Shown in pieces: positions 44,392 to 54,136 of a DNA stretch of 64,000 bases (positions are counted from its first letter, which is position 1; each line of letters begins with the position of its first letter). The translations under genes and the position numbers were made by a program. This stretch comes from Ancylothrix sp. D3o (GTDB lineage: Bacteria; Cyanobacteriota; Cyanobacteriia; Cyanobacteriales; Oscillatoriaceae). The DNA lies in contig NZ_JAMXEX010000004.1 in assembly GCF_025370775.1 (NCBI RefSeq), positions 263,441-327,440 of the forward strand, in the 5' to 3' direction. Under the pieces are notes generated by a model, which was given only the letters and a program-made list of their open reading frames with translations, made no database searches and had not been told where the DNA came from.

Positions 44392-46137
44392 ATGAAAAAA
44401 CCTCCCCTCAATGATGCAAAAAAGCTTTTTTACTTTTTAATATTCTTCCTGGTTGAGTTATTAGCTTTTTTTAAACCACTCCTCGCCGCAGAACCCTACA
44501 CAAACGCCCAAAATCCCCCAATTCCCAACCCCATCCCCCCTGCGGAGAGAGAATCAACTCCCCTGCCTATACCGCCTTTATTGCCGCCACCAGAACAACT
44601 TTTGCAACCCCCTACCACCCCACCGGCACCAGCAGAAAGCTTGCTCGAAAACATCCCCGGAAAAATAAAAATTCAACAATTTAATTTTGAAGGAAACACC
44701 GTTTTTAGTGACGAACATCTCCGAGAAATTCTTAGCTCTTATATAGATAAAGAAGTAACCTTTAGCGAACTTTTACAAGCCCGCAGCCTGATCACAAAAT
44801 ATTATATTGACAAGGGATACATCACTACAGGTGCTCTAATTCCTCCCCAAACCTTAGAAAGGGGAATCGTCCTCATCCAAATCATAGAAGGGCAACTCGA
44901 AAACATTAAAATCACCGGCACAAATCGCCTTGATCCTAACTATATCCGCTCAAGAATAGAAACAGTTACCCAAAATGCCTTAAATACCTACACACTCCTA
45001 GAAGCCTTACAAAATCTGCAACTCAACCCCCTTATTGCCACCATATCCGCCGAACTTACTGGCGGCACAAAACCAGGCAGCAGCATCTTAGAAGTCATAA
45101 TCACAGAAGCCCCAACTTTCCAAACCCAAATATTATTAGATAACAGCAGATCACCAAGCATCGGCAGTTTTCGTCGACAAATTTCTGCCAGCGAATTAAA
45201 CTTACTTGGAATTGGAGACAGCCTTGGCCTCACCTATGCTAACACCGACGGAAGTAACAACTTTGATATTAGATACAGCCTGCCGGTTAACCCCCGCAAC
45301 GGCATCCTTACACTCTCCTACAATCGCAGCACTAGCTTAATCATTCAACCGCCTTTTGATCAACTTGATATTAAAGGCAAATCTCATAACTATGAAATTA
45401 ATTTTCGTCAGCCAATTATTGAAAAGCCCACTCAAGAATTTGCCCTGGGTTTCAGCGCCATCCGCCGCGAAAATTATACTACCTTACTTGGTGAACCTTT
45501 TCCCCTTTCTGCCGGTGCCAACGAGCAAGGCGAAACCCAGCTTAACATTTTACGGTTTTATCAAGATTGGACAACGCGAGATTCTCAACAAGTTTTTGTC
45601 GCCCGTTCCCAATTTTCTTTAGGGTTAGGATGGGGAGGAACTCGCAATCAAGAACCGCCAGATAGCCGGTTTTTTGCCTGGCGAGGACAATCACAATGGT
45701 TACGGCAAATTGCCCCAGATACTTTAGTAGTTATTCGCGGAGATATACAACTTGCCTCGCGTTCCTTATTGCCTTTAGAACAATTTACAATCGGCGGTTT
45801 AGAAAACGTCAGGGGCTACGCGCAAGACACAATTCTCAGCGATAATGGTGTTTTTGCTTCCGCAGAAGTTAGGGTGCCGGTTTATCGTTTATCTGAAGAC
45901 CAAGGAGCTTTGTTTATAACACCTTTTATAGACTTTGGTACAGGCTGGAATAGTTCAGAAATAACACCCCCAGGGGGGAATACATTACTTTCTGTGGGGT
46001 TAGGTTTACGCTTTCAACTAGGCGAAAATTTAACGGCTAATTTAGATTATGGAATTCCTTTAATTAATTCGAGAAGAGATGATCGAACCTGGCAAGACAA
46101 CGGTTTATATTTTTCTATTTTCGCTTCTCCGTTTTGA
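44392..46137 (+). CDS. TpsB-type outer-membrane transporter (ShlB/FhaC family)
   Basis: This 581-residue protein has an N-terminal signal/hydrophobic segment (LFYFLIFFLVELLAFFKPLL) and a Pro-rich linker. Two POTRA-like domains follow (IQQFNFEGNTVFSDEHLREI, then IIEGQLENIKITGTNRLDPN). The C-terminal 16-strand beta-barrel has FTIGGLENVRGYAQDTILSD, the conserved motif of the Omp85/TpsB lid loop, and ends in Phe. It would secrete a large TpsA exoprotein by two-partner secretion. No TpsA gene is in this window, so its substrate is elsewhere. Confidence 0.9.
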   Translation: MKKPPLNDAKKLFYFLIFFLVELLAFFKPLLAAEPYTNAQNPPIPNPIPPAERESTPLPIPPLLPPPEQLLQPPTTPPAPAESLLENIPGKIKIQQFNFEGNTVFSDEHLREILSSYIDKEVTFSELLQARSLITKYYIDKGYITTGALIPPQTLERGIVLIQIIEGQLENIKITGTNRLDPNYIRSRIETVTQNALNTYTLLEALQNLQLNPLIATISAELTGGTKPGSSILEVIITEAPTFQTQILLDNSRSPSIGSFRRQISASELNLLGIGDSLGLTYANTDGSNNFDIRYSLPVNPRNGILTLSYNRSTSLIIQPPFDQLDIKGKSHNYEINFRQPIIEKPTQEFALGFSAIRRENYTTLLGEPFPLSAGANEQGETQLNILRFYQDWTTRDSQQVFVARSQFSLGLGWGGTRNQEPPDSRFFAWRGQSQWLRQIAPDTLVVIRGDIQLASRSLLPLEQFTIGGLENVRGYAQDTILSDNGVFASAEVRVPVYRLSEDQGALFITPFIDFGTGWNSSEITPPGGNTLLSVGLGLRFQLGENLTANLDYGIPLINSRRDDRTWQDNGLYFSIFASPF

Positions 46138-46362
46138 TTTTATGGTAAGAAGCTTTTCTCTCCACAGCTTAAAATTTAAGAACCTAGCCCTGAAAGCAGC
46201 CTCCTCTGGGAAGGGGCGGCAAGAAATATGGTATTTATCTTGGAGAGAAAGCGCAGAGAGACTTAGGTTCAGGACTCCCAGAAAATGCAGCCTTGAGAAG
46301 AAATAAGATTTTTGACAACTTTGCGATAATCTCAAGAAATTACGACCTTGTGGTAAAAGCGC

Positions 46363-47529
46363 GTGAAGAAGATCCCCCCCCTTGACCTAGCCCAACAATA
46401 CCAGACCATCTCCTCCGAAGTTGGTCAAGCTGTGCTGGAACTGCTGGCCTCTGGACGCTATATTGGCGGGCCGGTGGTGGCAGAATTTGAACGGCAGTTT
46501 GCTGAATTTGTCGGTGTCAGCGACTGTGTTGGCTGTAACTCCGGCACCGATGCGCTTTATTTGGCCCTGCGAGCCTTGGATATTGGCCCAGGCGATGAAG
46601 TGATTACAACGTCGTTTACGTTTTTTGCTACCGCTGAGGTGATTTCGGCGGTGGGGGCGACACCGGTGTTTGTGGATATTGATCCGCATACCTATAATCT
46701 TGACCTTGATGCCGTTGCCGCCGCCTGTACACCAAGAACAAAAGCAATTATGCCGGTGCATTTGTTTGGTCAGCCGGTGGATATGACGCGGTTGATGGAA
46801 ATTGCCGGTCGTTATAATTTGGGGGTGATTGAAGATTGCGCCCAGGCCACCGGCGCTGTTTGGGAAGGCCGCAGAGTTGGCAGTATCGGTCATATTGGCT
46901 GTTTTAGCTTTTTCCCCACTAAAAATTTAGGCGCCTGTGGTGATGGCGGCGCGGTGACAACCAATGATCCGGCAATTGCAGCGCGGGTGCGGGTTTTGAA
47001 AGAACATGGTCAAACCAAGCGCTACCACTATGAGGAAATTGGTGTCAACAGCCGGTTAGATGCCCTTCAAGCAGCGATTTTGCAAATTAAACTTTGTCAT
47101 CTCGATAGCTGGAACAGCCAACGGCGTAAAGTGCAGGCTGTTTATGACGAGTTGCTTTTGCCGGTAAAGTCTGTGATTCGTCCTCAAGAAATTGCCGGTG
47201 GAACGAGTGTTTGGAACCAATATACAATTCGAGTTCAAAACAACGCGGATCAGGCCATGAGTGCCGGTGAGTACCGCAACTGGCTACGCGACCGGCTCCA
47301 AGATAGGGGAGTGAGTACAATGGTTTATTATCCAATGCCATTACACCTTCAGCCGGTTTATGAATCTTTGGGCTACCTGTCAGGGGCTTTGCCTGTGTGT
47401 GAACAATTGGCCGGTGAAGTGTTATCGTTGCCCATGTTCCCCGAACTCAACCGCGATGAGCAAACTCAAGTAGTTTGGTGCCTCAAAGATTGCTTGGCCT
47501 TGCCAATTTCTAATTTTGAGTCTGTTTGA
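46363..47529 (+). CDS. DegT/DnrJ/EryC1/StrS aminotransferase
   Basis: This 388-residue PLP-dependent sugar aminotransferase makes amino-deoxy sugars on nucleotide donors for surface glycans. It has GCNSGTDALYLALRALDIGP, PGDEVITTSFTFFATAEV, VIEDCAQATGA, and the PLP lysine in CFSFFPTKNLGACGDGGAVT. GTG at 46363 is the start and KKIPPLDLAQQY is the usual N-terminus. The 225 bp upstream hold a short decayed sequence (GGAGAGAAAGCGCAGAGAG-like) but no gene. No sugar gene neighbours are adjacent. Confidence 0.92.
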   Translation: MKKIPPLDLAQQYQTISSEVGQAVLELLASGRYIGGPVVAEFERQFAEFVGVSDCVGCNSGTDALYLALRALDIGPGDEVITTSFTFFATAEVISAVGATPVFVDIDPHTYNLDLDAVAAACTPRTKAIMPVHLFGQPVDMTRLMEIAGRYNLGVIEDCAQATGAVWEGRRVGSIGHIGCFSFFPTKNLGACGDGGAVTTNDPAIAARVRVLKEHGQTKRYHYEEIGVNSRLDALQAAILQIKLCHLDSWNSQRRKVQAVYDELLLPVKSVIRPQEIAGGTSVWNQYTIRVQNNADQAMSAGEYRNWLRDRLQDRGVSTMVYYPMPLHLQPVYESLGYLSGALPVCEQLAGEVLSLPMFPELNRDEQTQVVWCLKDCLALPISNFESV

Positions 47530-47987
47530 GCGCTCCCGCATTATCTCGGATGTCAGTTGCCATATCAAAGCAGTAGATTGTTATTTTCTATATGCTGTTG
47601 ACGGTGAGGCGGGTGAGTGTGGCTGACAGTTTTTGATCGCCTTTGCGGTTTAACCGCACACTCGCCTGTACTGACAAAAACACTGGAAATAAAATTTACA
47701 GTGAAAAGGCATATTTTTCTCATTTTTTGTCGCTTTTTGGTTTCACGGGCTGTTGAGGAAAAAACGCGGCGGAAGCTATGGGGCTTTCTAGTTACTTGGC
47801 TCTCTGATATACGGATACTTTTTCTAAAGCGTAGTAAGATTGATCTTAGTTTGTGTCTGGTTGTCAGCAAGCACCCCCCTAAAAAATGTTTCTACCTAGA
47901 GGTGCCAATCGCCGACATCACCTCACCTCACCTCACCTCTAACCTAAAAGAAGCTGTTTGCTGTGCATTTGGCAGGAGAAAAAAACA
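47530..47987. other. 458-bp intergenic region with a CACCT microsatellite
   Basis: Open frames on both strands here lack ribosome binding sites and protein-like composition. Four tandem CACCT units occur at 47919-47938, about 50 bp before the next start codon. Nothing else is recognised. Confidence 0.45.
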
Positions 47988-49112
47988 ATGGAAACAATCC
48001 CCGGTTTTGATGAAGTCCTCAAAGACTTAGAACGCAGTGATAACGTTAGCAAAATCAAAAAATTACTACTATGTGCTACTAAAAATCGTTGGGAAAATGA
48101 CCCCGATACACTCGATTCTCTGGATTTATCTGATTTAGTCCAAGATACTTATAAGGTGGCAACCACTTTCGGACATCTGGAGTCTGTTATCCTTCAGGTT
48201 ATCAAAAAACTAAATAAAAAAGTCCAGTATTTTTTGCTTGCTAGTACCCTGGTTCAAAAACTCAGCAAACTCTATCCAGAAAATCAAGCCAAACGCAAGC
48301 GGATACGCACACAATTAAAACAACTCAAAAAAGGCGTAAAATATCCCTACGATTTGTCAGATTTGAAGTTTACTGTATCGCGGGAATCTACAGTGCGCCG
48401 GGCAAAAGTTTTGGTGTTTTCGGCTTTAAACTATAAGTTTGGCTACAGCACTCAAGATTGGGCAACTCTGGATTCTTTAGAATTTGATGAGTTGGTAAGG
48501 GCTTTGTTTTATGCCTGTGAAACGCCAGAAGATTTAGAGTTTCGTCTCTATGGCACCGCAACTTGTCTCGAAGAACCCGACAAGCAAATCAAAACTGCCA
48601 ATATCATCGTCGAGTCGATGTTGCCCTATTATCAAGAAATCCAAAGAGGGCGGGATATTACTTTAGATGCGGATGAAGATGAAATCACAGAAATAAGCTT
48701 TAAATCAAGTTACCATCGTCCTTCAGATATCCAATTGGCAGCCCAAACCAAAAAAGAAGAAGAAGATGATGATGACAGCTATAACAGCAGCGAAGATTTA
48801 AAAATTCCTGATTTTATTCTCACCGATGAATCTGATGCCAAAATTGGAGAAGTTATCAAAAGACAAAGGGAGGTAGAAAACGCTTTAAGGCCGTTTGTAG
48901 ATAACCGAGTTAATGCAATTATGGCAGTTCTTGAAACCCATATTCGGGAATTAGAAACAGAACTAGATAAACATATAGAAGACTCTCACCAAGGGGCAAA
49001 TGCGCCCTTAAAATATCAAAGTCTCCGCCAGTTTGTCAAAGATGTTCAAGCCAAATCTTCCCAATATTTAGAAATGCTGGAAAATATGGAAGCTAATGCT
49101 AAAAAAGGCTAA
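47988..49112 (+). CDS. Hypothetical soluble protein
   Basis: This 374-residue protein starts METIPGFDEVLKDLERSDNV at 47988, where AGGAG lies about 11 nt upstream. It appears built of two similar halves: DTLDSLDLSDLVQDTYKVAT near residues 35-55 and ATLDSLEFDELVRALFYACE near 165-185. A very acidic segment (KKEEEDDDDS) and a C-terminal helical region follow. I do not recognise a domain. A hairpin terminator follows at 49205. Predicted cytoplasmic; function unknown. Confidence 0.65.
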   Translation: METIPGFDEVLKDLERSDNVSKIKKLLLCATKNRWENDPDTLDSLDLSDLVQDTYKVATTFGHLESVILQVIKKLNKKVQYFLLASTLVQKLSKLYPENQAKRKRIRTQLKQLKKGVKYPYDLSDLKFTVSRESTVRRAKVLVFSALNYKFGYSTQDWATLDSLEFDELVRALFYACETPEDLEFRLYGTATCLEEPDKQIKTANIIVESMLPYYQEIQRGRDITLDADEDEITEISFKSSYHRPSDIQLAAQTKKEEEDDDDSYNSSEDLKIPDFILTDESDAKIGEVIKRQREVENALRPFVDNRVNAIMAVLETHIRELETELDKHIEDSHQGANAPLKYQSLRQFVKDVQAKSSQYLEMLENMEANAKKG

Positions 49113-49204
49113 CATAATCAATGATTTTTGATTTTTTAACTTTTTTCAAAAATGGCAGTTGATGTAATGGCGAACGGCTTAGCCTCACCCTAGGCAAACA
49201 GCAG

Positions 49205-49242
49205 AAGCATCGGTGAATTAGTCGCCGGTGCTTTGCTTTTTC
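49205..49242 (+). terminator. Likely terminator after the 374-residue gene
   Basis: AAGCATCGG (49205-49213) pairs with CCGGTGCTT (49225-49233) with one T-G pair, followed by TGCTTTTTC. It sits 93 bp after the stop. The other 460 bp to the LRR gene hold one small ORF (49448-49543). Confidence 0.6.
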
Positions 49243-49447
49243 TCTACTCCTGTTAAAAAAATCTTAGTTGAATTCGCCCCTTTCAAAAAAGTAAACTTTC
49301 CTTAAAAAAAAGGCCACTCTCGCCAACAAAAACCTATTAACGACAGTACCCTTCCCAGAATCCAAGTTACCGCCGTTGCTGCGTCTGGGTTCTTATCTGC
49401 AAAAAACATACTCAGTCCACAGCAAACGGCAGAATAGGTTATAAAAA

Positions 49448-49543
49448 TCAACCGCCAGCAGCAAAGGAAGCCATAATAGCTATCGAAAGGGCTAAGCCCG
49501 GAAGCAACAAAATCCCTAACATTAAAAGATCGTGAGAATTCAT
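49448..49543 (-). CDS. 31-residue hydrophobic small protein
   Basis: The ORF starts MNSHDLLMLGILLLPGLALS and ends SIAIMASFAAGG, a single transmembrane helix. GGAG lies 9-10 nt before the ATG on the minus strand. The size and layout resemble small photosynthetic or respiratory accessory subunits, but it matches none of the ones I remember (PetN, PetL, PetM, PsaI, PsaM, PsbT, Psb30). Real translation is uncertain. Confidence 0.4.
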   Translation of the reverse strand: MNSHDLLMLGILLLPGLALSIAIMASFAAGG

Positions 49544-49705
49544 AACAAAGTCTCCGTGTAATGGTATGTTATCAAACCCGTGATTTGCAAATCATTTTAG
49601 CATTTTAACAAACAAACAGCAGAAAATCCCCAACAAAAACCTCTGGGTTTCATCCCTCATCAAAAGTTAGTCTGCGCTTAAAACTCTTGAACCTCTAATC
49701 AAAAC

Positions 49706-50728
49706 TCAAAACCGGCAACCTTCCGCCACAGGACAAACTTTCTCAGCAAGAGGATTTTCCCGTAAATCCAGCAATTTTAAATTTTTTAGAGCAATCAAAG
49801 CCTCAATATCCGTAATTTGATTGCTATACAAATCAAGATAAATCAAATTACTTAAAGAGGCTAATCCCTGCAAATTGCTAATATTATTCCTAAACAAAAT
49901 CAACTCAGTTAAATTTGTCAAACCGGCCAGCGGTAAAACATCAGAAACTTGATTATTACCCAAATTCAAACTACTTAAACTGGACAAAGAAGCCAGAGGT
50001 TGTAAATCCGAAACTTGATTGCTGTGCAAATTCAAATAAGCTAAATTTCGCAAATTTTCCAGGGCGCTCAAATCGGAAATGCGATTACCATAAAGAGACA
50101 AAAAAGTAAGATTTTTTAAATTAGCCAGTGGAGTTAAATCAGAAATGAGATTTTCTGAAAGCGAGAGAAAGCCCAGATTTACTAAATTTTGTAAAGGACT
50201 TATATCAGAAATTTGATTGCTATACAAAGCCAATTTTGTAAGCTGAGTCAAAGATTGTAAAGGCGTGAGATCAACAATTTTATTATTAAAAAGACTTAGC
50301 TGAGTTAAATTTTGCAAACCTTGTAAAGGAGTTAAATCCGAAATTTGATTACTATCCAAAAAAAGCGAAGTTAAATTAACCAAAGAAGCCAGAGGAGAAA
50401 GATCCGAAATATTATTAACATCCAGATAAAGAACCCTTAAATTAGTCAAACCAGAAAGCGGAGAAAGATCAGAAATGCCCGCCCGACTAAAATTCAGTTC
50501 AGCAGTCGAAGAAAAAATCTCATTAGCCTCTTGACAATCTTGAGTCCCGCTTCCTTCCAACATCAAAGAAACAGTTAATTGAGCCGCCGGCTGAAGTTGA
50601 TCTTGCTTTAAACAAAAATCAGCAAAACTCCCAATCGTATCCGCAGCAAAAACAGGCCGGCCAACCCCCAAACCCAAAAACAACAAAAAACCAATCAACC
50701 AAACCCCAAAATTAAACTTTATCTTCAT
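49706..50728 (-). CDS. Secreted leucine-rich repeat protein
   Basis: This 340-residue protein starts at ATG 50728 with a signal peptide (FGVWLIGFLLFLGLGVGRPVFA). It continues with SFADFCLKQDQLQPAAQLTV and then about eleven 22-residue leucine-rich repeats of the LxxLTxLxxLxLxxNQISDLxP type (66-bp DNA period). The C-terminus carries a cysteine pair (KVCPVAEGCRF) that may cap the solenoid. It resembles internalin-like LRR proteins and likely mediates surface protein-protein contact. It is divergent from the ABA4-like gene. Confidence 0.88.
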   Translation of the reverse strand: MKIKFNFGVWLIGFLLFLGLGVGRPVFAADTIGSFADFCLKQDQLQPAAQLTVSLMLEGSGTQDCQEANEIFSSTAELNFSRAGISDLSPLSGLTNLRVLYLDVNNISDLSPLASLVNLTSLFLDSNQISDLTPLQGLQNLTQLSLFNNKIVDLTPLQSLTQLTKLALYSNQISDISPLQNLVNLGFLSLSENLISDLTPLANLKNLTFLSLYGNRISDLSALENLRNLAYLNLHSNQVSDLQPLASLSSLSSLNLGNNQVSDVLPLAGLTNLTELILFRNNISNLQGLASLSNLIYLDLYSNQITDIEALIALKNLKLLDLRENPLAEKVCPVAEGCRF

Positions 50729-50815
50729 CTGCGTTAATCTGCGGTTAAAAATCAAAACCCCTTGCCAACAAAAAGCCAAAAGCTTATCATAATCAAAACA
50801 TTACAACAAAAAACC

Positions 50816-51268
50816 ATGAATGTCGAACAACTCTTCACCGGCGCCAATATATTTGTCTTACCATTTTGGACACTAATGATTTTATTACCAAACTGGGGAG
50901 TGACCAGAAAAATCATAGAATCTTATATTCCCTTTGTAATTTTGGCAGCGCTTTATATCTTTTTAATCAGCGGCACCCTAACCGAAGAAAGCGCCCAAGC
51001 CCTAGCCAATCCTACCTTAGCAGATATTGCCAGATTTTTCGCCGAAGAAAGAGCAGCAGCCACAGGCTGGGTGCATTTTTTAGTAATGGATTTATTTGTG
51101 GGACGGTGGATTTATTTAGAAGGACAACGCACCGGCCTGTGGACAATTCACTCACTGATTTTGTGTTTATTTGCCGGCCCCTTGGGATTATTATCACATA
51201 TTGCCACCGATTGGATTGGTCAAAAATTCCTCACCAAACCCGAAACCGAACCCACTCCCTCCACATAA
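50816..51268 (+). CDS. ABA4-like membrane protein (DUF4281)
   Basis: This 150-residue protein has four hydrophobic segments. It begins MNVEQLFTGANIFVLPFWTL and contains GWVHFLVMDLFVGRWIYLEG and HSLILCLFAGPLGLLSHI. These are the signatures of the ABA4/DUF4281 family, whose plant member is needed for neoxanthin formation. The cyanobacterial role is not established. The ATG at 50816 was chosen because the upstream 18 codons include the overlap with the divergent promoter. Confidence 0.85.
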   Translation: MNVEQLFTGANIFVLPFWTLMILLPNWGVTRKIIESYIPFVILAALYIFLISGTLTEESAQALANPTLADIARFFAEERAAATGWVHFLVMDLFVGRWIYLEGQRTGLWTIHSLILCLFAGPLGLLSHIATDWIGQKFLTKPETEPTPST

Positions 51269-51334
51269 TAAAAGAGGGTGGGTGAGTTGTCAGTCTTGAG
51301 GGTGGCGGGAAATTTTCTTTCCAAAAAAAACTTC

Positions 51335-51943
51335 CTAAAAAGGTTCAGCCGTATGCAAAATCGGATCAAAAGCCAATCGCTGATTTTCCTGAGATCCGTA
51401 CACACAAAAACTCACCGTAACTTCATCCCCAATAGATTCAACGCGGTGAATTGCATTCGGCATAAAACTAATTAAATCTCCCGCCACCAAAACTTTCTGA
51501 GACAAAGGTTTGATTTTGTGGGGAAAATCTTTATCACCGGGGCGTTCCCAAAACTTATATTTACAGCTACCTTGTAATAACAAAACCACCGCCCAAGTGC
51601 CATGATTATGAATAGGTGAAACAATCCCCGGACGCGCCGCAACAATTTCCGCAGACAGGCCAAAATAAGGTTCCTCGTAAAGCTTTAAAATTGAAAAACC
51701 TGTGGCAGAGGAAGGTTCTAAAAACTCGGTTTGTAGCCAATAAGAACTCGTCAGCAATCGGCGCACTAAAGGGCGAATCATTTGCAGACGTCGGCGGTTT
51801 TCTTTAAACGTTAAAATGATATCTTCAATTTCCGTTAAAAATCGATAGAGACGATAAGGATTTGAAGGCCATTGAACATCGCCAGATAATATGCAAGCTT
51901 GACACTCACCGTTATCACTCACCAGCCAATCTCGACTTTCCAT
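51335..51943 (-). CDS. Cysteine dioxygenase-like cupin protein
   Basis: This 202-residue protein's cupin core is in the second half. SPIHNHGTWAVVLLLQGSCK supplies two metal His and a downstream Glu/Cys region. The C-terminal half has LISFMPNAIHRVESIGDEVTV with the third His. It fits the cysteine dioxygenase / plant cysteine oxidase-like superfamily, non-heme iron thiol dioxygenases. The start MESRDWLVSDNGECQACILS was preferred to an upstream TTG. Its substrate is uncertain. Confidence 0.75.
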   Translation of the reverse strand: MESRDWLVSDNGECQACILSGDVQWPSNPYRLYRFLTEIEDIILTFKENRRRLQMIRPLVRRLLTSSYWLQTEFLEPSSATGFSILKLYEEPYFGLSAEIVAARPGIVSPIHNHGTWAVVLLLQGSCKYKFWERPGDKDFPHKIKPLSQKVLVAGDLISFMPNAIHRVESIGDEVTVSFCVYGSQENQRLAFDPILHTAEPF

Positions 51944-52125
51944 AAGCAAGGTAAAATTAAAACGCAGCAAGAGATACTACTAAGCTTCACTGTCTGATCC
52001 GTGCGTCCCACCCAATCCCCTCACCGTCAACTCCACGCCTGCGCCCTCCGCAGTAGCGCAACTGGGGAGGAAGAAAAGAAATAAATTTTTATTGTTGCGG
52101 TTGACCGTACCCTTGAGGTGAAATT

Positions 52126-53553
52126 GTGGCCAAAGAATATGATTTAGTGGTTATTGGCGGTGGCTCAGCCGGTTTAGTCGTAGCAAGCGCGGCGGCTCAA
52201 CTGAAAGCAAAAGTCGCACTGGTGGAATGCGAACGTTTGGGGGGCGATTGTTTGTGGTATGGGTGTGTGCCGAGTAAATCTTTGTTGCACGCCGCCGGCA
52301 CCGCCTACACGGTAAAAAATAGCGGTCAGTTTGGCATAAATTACCAAAACTTAGACATCGATTTTGCCAAAACGATCCGCCATGTTGAACAAGTTATTGC
52401 TACTATTGAACCCCACGACTCACCGGCACGTTTTGAAAGTTTAGGGGTAGAAGTTATTTTTGGCAGGGGCGAATTTATTAACCGGCAAAGCTTCGCAGTT
52501 AATGACAGAATTCTCACAGCGCGTGCATTTGTCATCGCTACCGGTTCGCGTCCTTTTATTCCAGCAATTGAGGGATTAAAAGAGTGTGGATATTTAACAA
52601 ATGAGGAAGTTTTTTCTTTAACAAAACTGCCAAAAAAACTTGCCGTGATTGGCGCGGGGCCGGTGGGTTGTGAATTGGGCCAAGCCTTGGCACGTTTGGG
52701 ATCGCAGGTGACTTTAATTGCCAAAACTGCCCAAATTTTAGCCAGAGAAGACCCGGAAGCGGCCCAAGTTGTCCAAACTCAATTGGAAGCAGAAGGTATT
52801 GAGATTTTGAGAAATAGAAAAGTCAATCGAATTGAAGTTAAGGGGGAGGAAAAAGTTATTTGGGATGGGGATCAAGAGTTAGCCAAAGTAGAAGAAATTC
52901 TGGTGGCTGTGGGCAGGGTGCCGAATGTGGACTTACTAAATTTGCCAGCGGCGGGGGTGGATGTTGGCAAGGGTGGAATTGTCGTCAATAATAAACTGCA
53001 AACGAGCAATCGGAAAATTTATGCTTGTGGGGATGTGATTGGCGGGTATCGGTTTACTCATGCTGCGAGTTATGAGGCGCAGGTGGTGTTGAAAAATGCC
53101 TTGTTTTTGCCGGCTTGGCGGGGCCATTATCGGGTGATGCCAAGGGCAACGTTTACGCAGCCAGAATTAGCCAGTGTGGGAATGACGGAGGCTGAGGCGC
53201 GTGATTGTTATGGGGATCAAGTTTGCGTGCTCAAACAAGAGTTTGCCGGTGTAGACCGGGCTGTGGCAGAATCACATAAAGAGGGTTTTGTCAAAATTAT
53301 TACGCGCCATAATGGGGAAATTTTGGGGGCGCATTTGGTGGGCACGAGGGCCGGTGAGTTAATCCACGAGGTTGTTTTGGCGATGAGTTATAAGCTCAAG
53401 GTTTCGGCGTTGAGTAATATGATTCACATTTACCCTACTCTTTCGGAGGTCACTGGCAAGGCGGCTTTGCAGTTAACTAAGCAGAATTATGCTGCAAACA
53501 AGCGGTTACAGGGTTTGTTAGAAAGGTTTTTTGCTTTGCGCCGCCGTTTGTAA
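52126..53553 (+). CDS. FAD-dependent pyridine-nucleotide disulfide oxidoreductase (mercuric reductase-like)
   Basis: This 475-residue flavoenzyme of the glutathione reductase/dihydrolipoamide dehydrogenase/mercuric reductase family has an FAD motif near the N-terminus (YDLVVIGGGSAGLVVASAAA). The redox-active CysX4Cys is in GGDCLWYGCVPSKSLLH, the NAD(P) motif is KLAVIGAGPVGCELGQALARL, and a second FAD motif is NRKIYACGDVIGGY. The C-terminal dimerisation domain has the usual His-x-x-Pro replaced by HIYPTLSEV. It lacks an N-terminal metal-binding domain and a C-terminal Cys pair, so true mercury reduction is doubtful. The start is GTG after AGGTGAAA. Confidence 0.88.
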   Translation: MAKEYDLVVIGGGSAGLVVASAAAQLKAKVALVECERLGGDCLWYGCVPSKSLLHAAGTAYTVKNSGQFGINYQNLDIDFAKTIRHVEQVIATIEPHDSPARFESLGVEVIFGRGEFINRQSFAVNDRILTARAFVIATGSRPFIPAIEGLKECGYLTNEEVFSLTKLPKKLAVIGAGPVGCELGQALARLGSQVTLIAKTAQILAREDPEAAQVVQTQLEAEGIEILRNRKVNRIEVKGEEKVIWDGDQELAKVEEILVAVGRVPNVDLLNLPAAGVDVGKGGIVVNNKLQTSNRKIYACGDVIGGYRFTHAASYEAQVVLKNALFLPAWRGHYRVMPRATFTQPELASVGMTEAEARDCYGDQVCVLKQEFAGVDRAVAESHKEGFVKIITRHNGEILGAHLVGTRAGELIHEVVLAMSYKLKVSALSNMIHIYPTLSEVTGKAALQLTKQNYAANKRLQGLLERFFALRRRL

Positions 53554-54136
53554 TTTGGCGGCAATTGGCAAGGTAAGATAACTTAAGTTGCAAGTTAGCG
53601 AATCTAAATATTTCGATGGCTGCTTTGGGCGAGCCAGTCCTTATGCCTTTAAGCCCACATCCCTCCACAGAGTGCTAAAAAAGGCGGAAACTGCTCGCTA
53701 CCGCCCTTAAAAAAGCGATTAGGCGACGCAAAAGATTTGTTTTATGACTACCGACTTAGGTTTAAGATATAAAGGAACCAAGCAAACAAGTTCTATGTTT
53801 TTTTTGGTTAGTTTAATAATAGTTCTCTGACATCTATCTAAAGTTGTATTTTTGGGGCGTTAAATGGGTATAATCGTTTTTAGTCACCAGTTTGTCGTTG
53901 TTAATTGTAGTTCACTACACAAATCAACGCCTAACTGACGAAAAAAAAGGCATGGCGATCAATATCACAAAAATAGCCATCGCAAATCACAACTTTTGTC
54001 AGAGATTCATCACTGGGAAAGACGATGATTATCACCTTGCCACATCGGCTTTCATCACTGTCTGAGCCGATTTTAGGGCTCATACTAAGACTAGAAGGAT
54101 TTGTTATGGCAAAAAAAGTCCGAGGAGGGACTTGCC
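53554..54136. other. 583-bp intergenic region
   Basis: It contains a small imperfect hairpin (GGCGG...CCGCC near 53682-53705, possible terminator for the oxidoreductase), T-rich stretches, and GAGGAGG just before the next ATG. No ORF with a ribosome binding site stands out, and no RNA gene is recognised. Confidence 0.35.

Noticed and set aside
47919-47938. CACCT x4 microsatellite as a phase-variation switch
   Set aside because: It lies about 50 bp before the start codon and outside any supported reading frame; an effect on expression is possible but unsupported.
47565-48030. Overlapping open frames on both strands (101 and 137 codons)
   Set aside because: Neither has a ribosome binding site or protein-like composition, and they overlap each other and the well-supported start at 47988.
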